Part shown: positions 28,431 through 32,244 of the stretch, piece after piece
Layout: each line of letters opens with the position of its first letter
Numbering within the stretch: the stretch's first letter is position 1
Assembly: GCF_000170895.1 (NCBI RefSeq)
Contig: NZ_ABCS01000109.1
Coordinates: 1 to 32,244 of the forward strand
Direction: 5' to 3'
Length of the DNA: 32,244 nucleotides
DNA from: Plesiocystis pacifica SIR-1
GTDB taxonomy: Bacteria; Myxococcota_A; Polyangia; Nannocystales; Nannocystaceae
Translations under genes and position numbers: made by a program
The notes under the pieces: generated by a model
Database searches by the model: none
What the model was told of the DNA's origin: nothing
Seen by the model: the letters and a program-made list of their open reading frames with translations, nothing else

Positions 28431-30005
28431 GTGGCGAGGACTGTATCAGAGATTGAGACGATCGGGATCGTCGGCGGTGGCGTAGGCGGGATCTGTGCGG
28501 CTATCCAGGCCGCTGCCGCGGGTCGCGCCGTCACGCTCATCGAACGAGCGCCCGCCCTCGGCGGGAAAATGCGGCAGATCTGGCCCGAAGGGCACGCGGG
28601 TGAGGGCATCGACGGGGGCCCCACGGTCCTGACGATGCGGTGGGCATTCGACCAATTGTTCGAGGCCGCCGGACGAAGTTTGGACGACTACGTCGAGCTC
28701 GTCCCCCTCGACACCCTCGCTCGCCACGCGTGGCCGGACGGCTCGCAGCTGGACCTGCACGTCGACGTCGAGCGCAGCGCCGCGGCCATCGAGGCCTTCG
28801 CCAGCGCCGCCGAGGCCGAGGGCTACCGCCGCTTTTGCGCCCACACCGAGCGCATCTTCGAGGTCGTCGAGGAGCCCTTCTTGCGCTCGGCTCGCCCGAG
28901 CATGATGACCGTCGCGACCACCAAGGGGCTCCGCGGGATCTTCGAGTTTGCGAGCATCGACTGGCACCGGAGCATGTGGCGCGCCCTCGGCAGCTTCTTT
29001 GGCGACCCGCGCCTGCGCCAGCTCTTCGCCCGCTACGCCACCTACTACGGCAGCTCGCCCTTCCGGGCGCCGGCGACCTTGAACCTCATCGCCCACGTCG
29101 AGCGCATCGGGGTCTGGCGCGTGCGCGGCGGCATGGCCAAGCTCGCCCAGGGGCTGACGAGGCTCGCCGAAGAGCTCGGCGTCGAGGTGCGCACGGGCTG
29201 CGAGGTCGAGACCATCGAGGTCGACGTCGAGGGGGGCGCAGCAGGGCGCGCAGCAGGGCGCGCCCGGGCGATCGTCTACCGCGACGCCGACGGCCAGTCC
29301 CGTCGCCTCGAGTGCGCCGCCGTGATCGTCAACGCGGCGCCCCAGGCCCTCGACACCGGCCACCTCGGCGAGCACCTGCGCGGCTGCGTGGGCCTCGACC
29401 CCAAGGCCCCCCGCTCGCTCTCGGCCGTGACCTGGTCCCTGGTCGCGCGCACCCGCGGCTTCGAGCTCGCCCACCACAACGTGTTCTTCTCTTCGGACTA
29501 CCGCCGGGAGTTCGCCGCCCTCGACGACGCCGAGCTCCCCGACGAGCCCACGGTCTACGTGTGCGCCCAGGACCGCGACGACGCGGGCGGCACCACCGTC
29601 GAGGGGCCCGAGCGCCTGCTCGTGCTGGTCAACGCCCCGGCCCTCGGCGATCGCCCCGGGGCCTTCTCGAGCGCGCAGCTCGACGCCCTCGAGGCCCGGG
29701 CCTTCGCGCTGATGGAGCGCTGCGGCCTGGTCATCGAGCGCGAGGGGGCGCCCTGCGTCCGCAGCGATCCGCACACCTTCGAGGACCTCTTCCCCGCCAC
29801 CGGCGGCGGCCTCTACGGCCTCGCCACCCACGCGATGATGGATCCCTTCCGGCGCCCCGCCGCGCGCACCAAGATCCCCGGCCTGTACCTGTCGGGGGGC
29901 GGCGCGCACCCGGGCGCCGGCGTGCCCATGGTCTGCCTCAGCGGGCAGCTCGCCGGTCGGGCCGCCGTCAAGGACCTCGGCGCGGGTCGAGAGGCGGTCG
30001 CGTGA
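28431..30005 (+). CDS. crtD: Carotenoid 3,4-desaturase, CrtD type
   Basis: A 524-residue FAD-dependent phytoene-desaturase family enzyme. The dinucleotide-binding motif is GIVGGGVGGICAA at 12-24, with ERAPALGGKM next, and the C-terminal family signature is PGLYLSGGGAHPGAGVPM. The family covers phytoene desaturases (CrtI) and 1-hydroxycarotenoid 3,4-desaturases (CrtD). I favour CrtD because the gene is coupled to crtC (stop/GTG overlap) and the segment DDYVELVPLDTLARHAWPDG is CrtD-like. CrtD adds the 3,4 double bond to 1-hydroxy acyclic carotenoids at the membrane. A small insert of tandem GRAA (12-bp repeat, about 29236-29265) lies in the middle domain. Start GTG has no strong ribosome site. 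CrtI cannot be fully excluded without alignment. Confidence 0.82.
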   Translation: MARTVSEIETIGIVGGGVGGICAAIQAAAAGRAVTLIERAPALGGKMRQIWPEGHAGEGIDGGPTVLTMRWAFDQLFEAAGRSLDDYVELVPLDTLARHAWPDGSQLDLHVDVERSAAAIEAFASAAEAEGYRRFCAHTERIFEVVEEPFLRSARPSMMTVATTKGLRGIFEFASIDWHRSMWRALGSFFGDPRLRQLFARYATYYGSSPFRAPATLNLIAHVERIGVWRVRGGMAKLAQGLTRLAEELGVEVRTGCEVETIEVDVEGGAAGRAAGRARAIVYRDADGQSRRLECAAVIVNAAPQALDTGHLGEHLRGCVGLDPKAPRSLSAVTWSLVARTRGFELAHHNVFFSSDYRREFAALDDAELPDEPTVYVCAQDRDDAGGTTVEGPERLLVLVNAPALGDRPGAFSSAQLDALEARAFALMERCGLVIEREGAPCVRSDPHTFEDLFPATGGGLYGLATHAMMDPFRRPAARTKIPGLYLSGGGAHPGAGVPMVCLSGQLAGRAAVKDLGAGREAVA

Positions 30006-31084
30006 GCGCGGCCATGAACGCGACCGCGTCCGAGCCGGCGCCCCAGGGCTTCGCGCCCGACCCAAAGCCCCGGCGCTTCGACCTCGAGGTCGCGCCCGGG
30101 GGCTACGCGTGGTGGTACCTCGACGTCCTCGACCGCGAGCGCGGCCTGGGCCTGACGGCGATCTTCTTCATCGGCTCGGTGTTCTCGCCCCACTACTTTC
30201 GCGCCCGGCAGCGGGCGCTCGCGGCCGGCCAGCCCTTGCCGAGCCCCGAGTCCTTTTGCGCCGTCAACCTGGCCCTCTACGCCCCCCGCGGACTCGCCGG
30301 TCCGGGCCGCGCCGGGCCGCGGGCGTGGGCGCTGACCGAGCACCCCGAGCTCGAGCGCGGGCCGAGGACGCTGCGCATCGGCGCGAGCTCGCTGCGCTGG
30401 ACCGAGGACGAGCGCGGCCCCCTGCTGACCGCGCGCATCGACGAGCGCGAGCCCTTCCTGGGCAAGCGCGCGCCGTGGGCCAAGGGCGTGCGCGGGACCG
30501 TGCGCCTGCGACCGGCGGCGATCTTCGGCCCCCGGGTCGAGCTCGACGGGTGGCGCTCGGAGTCCGGGGCGCGCCACCGCTGGTACCCCGTGGGCCCCCA
30601 CGGCCACGCCGAGGTCGAGTTCGAGGAGCCCGCGCTGCGCTTTTCGGGCTCGGCCTATACCGACGTCAACGAGGGCGACGAGCCCCTCGAGGCCGCCTTC
30701 TCCCGCTGGAACTGGTCGCGCCTCGAGCTCGGCGAGCGCACGGTGATCGTCTACGACGTCGTCGATCGCTCCGGGCAGCCGCGGCCGCTCGCGTGGTCCT
30801 TCGATCCGCGCACGCGGACCCGCGAGGCCCTCGACCCCGACGCCCTCGGCAACACCGTCGACCTGCCCCGCTCGCGCTGGGGCATGCACCGGGCGACCCG
30901 CGCCCCCCTCGGGGCCCACCCGCGCCTCCTCGACACCCTCGAGGACTCCCCCTTTTATTCCCGCAGCGTCGTCACCCTCGACGGCGACGAGCGCAGCCTG
31001 GCCATGCACGAGTCCCTCGACCTCGATCGCTTCTGCGCCGGCTCGACCCAGTTCCTGCTGCCCTTCAAGACCCGGCGAGGGTGA
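30002..31084 (+). CDS. crtC: Carotenoid 1,2-hydratase
   Basis: A 360-residue enzyme of the CrtC family, which adds water to the 1,2 double bond of acyclic carotenoids such as neurosporene or lycopene. The diagnostic N-terminal block is clear: GGYAWWYLDVLDRERGLGLT then IFFIGSVFSPHYFRARQ. The later GSAYTDVNEGDEPLEAAFSRWNWSRLELGERTV is the second conserved block, and PFYSRSVVTL is near the C-terminus. There is no signal peptide or membrane segment, as usual. It starts at a GTG overlapping the crtD stop (GTGA), with an alternative ATG four codons later. It is the last gene of the crtD-crtC unit; a hairpin follows at 31118. Substrates depend on upstream carotenoid genes that are not in the window. 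Confidence 0.92.
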   Translation: MSAAMNATASEPAPQGFAPDPKPRRFDLEVAPGGYAWWYLDVLDRERGLGLTAIFFIGSVFSPHYFRARQRALAAGQPLPSPESFCAVNLALYAPRGLAGPGRAGPRAWALTEHPELERGPRTLRIGASSLRWTEDERGPLLTARIDEREPFLGKRAPWAKGVRGTVRLRPAAIFGPRVELDGWRSESGARHRWYPVGPHGHAEVEFEEPALRFSGSAYTDVNEGDEPLEAAFSRWNWSRLELGERTVIVYDVVDRSGQPRPLAWSFDPRTRTREALDPDALGNTVDLPRSRWGMHRATRAPLGAHPRLLDTLEDSPFYSRSVVTLDGDERSLAMHESLDLDRFCAGSTQFLLPFKTRRG

Positions 31085-31117
31085 GCGCTGCTTCGCCCCC
31101 GCAGAGGTCTCGGGACC

Positions 31118-31150
31118 TCGGGACTTCGGGATCGGGGCTGAGCGTCCCGA
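31118..31150. terminator. Hairpin after crtC, possible terminator
   Basis: TCGGGAC (31118-31124) pairs with GTCCCGA (31144-31150); a second TCGGGAC at 31110-31116 could pair with the same arm. There is no T-run, so termination is doubtful. The stretch 31085-31249 has no other feature. Confidence 0.3.
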
Positions 31151-31249
31151 ACACGGGCCAGCTGTCCCGCTGGTCGGCCGGCGCGGACGAGGACGCCTTC
31201 GAGATCACGGAGGATTTCGGCGGCACGTCCCTTGCTTTTCGTTCTGGCC

Positions 31250-32224
31250 ATGCCCTCCAGCCACCACCAGGGACTGGTCTGGATCTTCCGCGATCGACCC
31301 CGCCTGGCCTTTGACCTGCTCGAGTCCGTGTTTGGCCTCGAGCTCCCCCCGCTGACCGCCTTCGCCGAGCGCCGCGGAGAGCTCGATCGTTTCGCGCCCA
31401 GTCTCGGCGACACCGGAGAGCTGCGACCCGACCTCGCCCTGTCCGCCGAGGTGGATCCCTACGCCCCAAGAGCCGATGAAGTGGCCCGGCATCAGGCCAC
31501 TCCCGAAGGCGCAGCCCTCCTCGTCGAGGTCCAAGGCCGCGTCGATCCCCAAAAGCGCTTCCGAATCTGGGTCTACTGGGCCCTCCTGGCCGAACGCCTC
31601 GAGCGCGCAACGACCGTACTGATCGTCCCGCTCAACGACGCCGTCGCCCGATGGGCGCGCGGCCTCGGCGAGCTGGAGCGCCCGCCCCGGGAAGCTCTGC
31701 TGGTCCTCGACCGACAAAACATGCCGCGGGTCGTGTCCGACACCCTCGCCCGTGAGCGGCCCTACTTCGCCATGCTCTCGGCGATGATCCACGGCGCCCA
31801 CGGAGATCGGGAGGTCTTTGTCGTCGGCATGCGTGCGGCGCTAGCCTTTGCGGACGAACGGCGCTGGCGCTACGCCTCGAGTCTCGTGAGTGTCCTGCCC
31901 GAGACGGAGCGGGCGCAGATCCAGGGAGAAATGACCATGCAAGAACGCTACGAACTGACCGAGGCCGAGCTGCGAAGCGGCGCCTATCACAACGGGATCG
32001 CCAAGGGAAAGCTCGAAGGAAAGCTCGAAGGCGAGCTCGAAGGCAAGCGCGAGGTCCTGCGCACGATCTTCGAGCTGCGCGGGCTCACCATCGACGACTC
32101 CCTGAACAACCAGATTCGGGCCTGTACGGACCCCGAGCATCTCGACCGGTGGATCGCACGGGCCAAGGCGGCCCCCGACGCCGCGGCGGCCCTCGCCTCA
32201 CTTTGCGAGCTCCGGCCCGAATGA
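31250..32224 (+). CDS. Rpn-like putative PD-(D/E)XK nuclease / transposase-related protein
   Basis: A 324-residue soluble protein. The N-terminus HHQGLVWIFRDRPRLAFDLL resembles the start of Rpn-family (YhgA-like) recombination-promoting nucleases. The nuclease core shows Asp61 in RPDLALS and Glu93-x-Gln95 in LLVEVQGRVD, i.e. the D...ExQ form of the PD-(D/E)XK fold, followed by KRFRIWVYWALLAERL. The C-terminal half is helical and ends with tandem KLEG/ELEG units (32006-32044, 12-bp repeats), the charged linker common in this group. The ATG at 31250 is used; a TTG at 31232 is also open. Rpn proteins nick or degrade DNA and act in RecA-independent recombination, or in phage defence in E. coli. 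Whether this one is active is unproven. It stands alone at the end of the window. Confidence 0.62.
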   Translation: MPSSHHQGLVWIFRDRPRLAFDLLESVFGLELPPLTAFAERRGELDRFAPSLGDTGELRPDLALSAEVDPYAPRADEVARHQATPEGAALLVEVQGRVDPQKRFRIWVYWALLAERLERATTVLIVPLNDAVARWARGLGELERPPREALLVLDRQNMPRVVSDTLARERPYFAMLSAMIHGAHGDREVFVVGMRAALAFADERRWRYASSLVSVLPETERAQIQGEMTMQERYELTEAELRSGAYHNGIAKGKLEGKLEGELEGKREVLRTIFELRGLTIDDSLNNQIRACTDPEHLDRWIARAKAAPDAAAALASLCELRPE

Positions 32225-32244
32225 GCCACACCGTCTCAGAGGGT

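Noticed and set aside
29236..29265. 12-bp tandem repeat inside crtD as a separate element
   Set aside because: Only about two copies, in frame, coding AAGR units in a surface loop; noted in the gene entry, too short to be an element.
28640..30001. Long open frame on the plus strand running into crtC (up to 814 codons)
   Set aside because: Before the crtC GTG at 30002 it is an arginine/proline-rich shadow of crtD; only the crtC part has a real protein composition.

Overview
The window is high-GC, densely coded DNA with strong G/C bias at third codon positions and frequent GTG/TTG starts. The gene families are typical of Myxococcota: a PilZ-like/receiver/DUF4388 regulator, a Ser/Thr kinase fused to WD40 repeats beside an ECF sigma factor, a TIGR02996-type protein, many aspartate/glutamate-rich lipoproteins, and a crtE/crtD/crtC carotenoid locus. 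I infer a myxobacterium, perhaps of the Nannocystineae, but no rRNA or marker gene in the window fixes the genus.

Layout. (1) 32-3062, minus: a translationally coupled envelope operon of a membrane-anchored retropepsin-like protease, a GIDE-like membrane protein and a helical lipoprotein. (2) 3359-5251: the response regulator (+) convergent with a TetR regulator (-), separated by a 15-bp tandem repeat and a hairpin. (3) 5373-8023, minus: an unknown protein, glyoxalase I and a divergent GH3-like protein. (4) 8281-11126, plus: a PPP-type phosphatase coupled to a TIGR02996-like protein. (5) 11595-14415, plus: a lipoprotein with a triplicated 26-residue repeat, a strong terminator, then a subtilase-like lipoprotein. 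(6) 14402-18710, minus: ECF sigma factor and kinase-WD40 protein. (7) 18787-22974, minus: a pair of exported TldD/TldE-like proteins followed by an SRPBCC protein. (8) 23098-26757: FxsA, an exported NlpC/P60-like protein, and a soluble hybrid histidine kinase. (9) 26815-27326: tRNA-Asp, terminators and two nested palindromic elements bounded by CTAG. (10) 27323-31084: GGPP synthase divergent from crtD-crtC. (11) 31250-32224: an Rpn-like putative nuclease.

How parts work together. The crt genes supply the C20 precursor and the 1,2-hydration and 3,4-desaturation steps of acyclic carotenoids; phytoene synthase and the first desaturase are not here. Sigma factor and kinase are probably one regulatory unit. 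The two TldD-family proteins probably form one heterodimer, as TldD and TldE do, but both carry export signals, whereas the E. coli pair is cytoplasmic.

The most noteworthy observations are: the nested CTAG-bounded palindromes, the outer of which supplies the crtE stop codon; the exported TldD/TldE pair; the near-identical triplicated repeat beside a subtilase; and a recurrent -10-like hexamer (TAnnnT) 6-8 nt upstream of several start codons, which suggests leaderless transcripts. There is no CRISPR array, prophage, integrase or complete insertion sequence. I found no complete system that I can call previously undescribed; the findings are leads.
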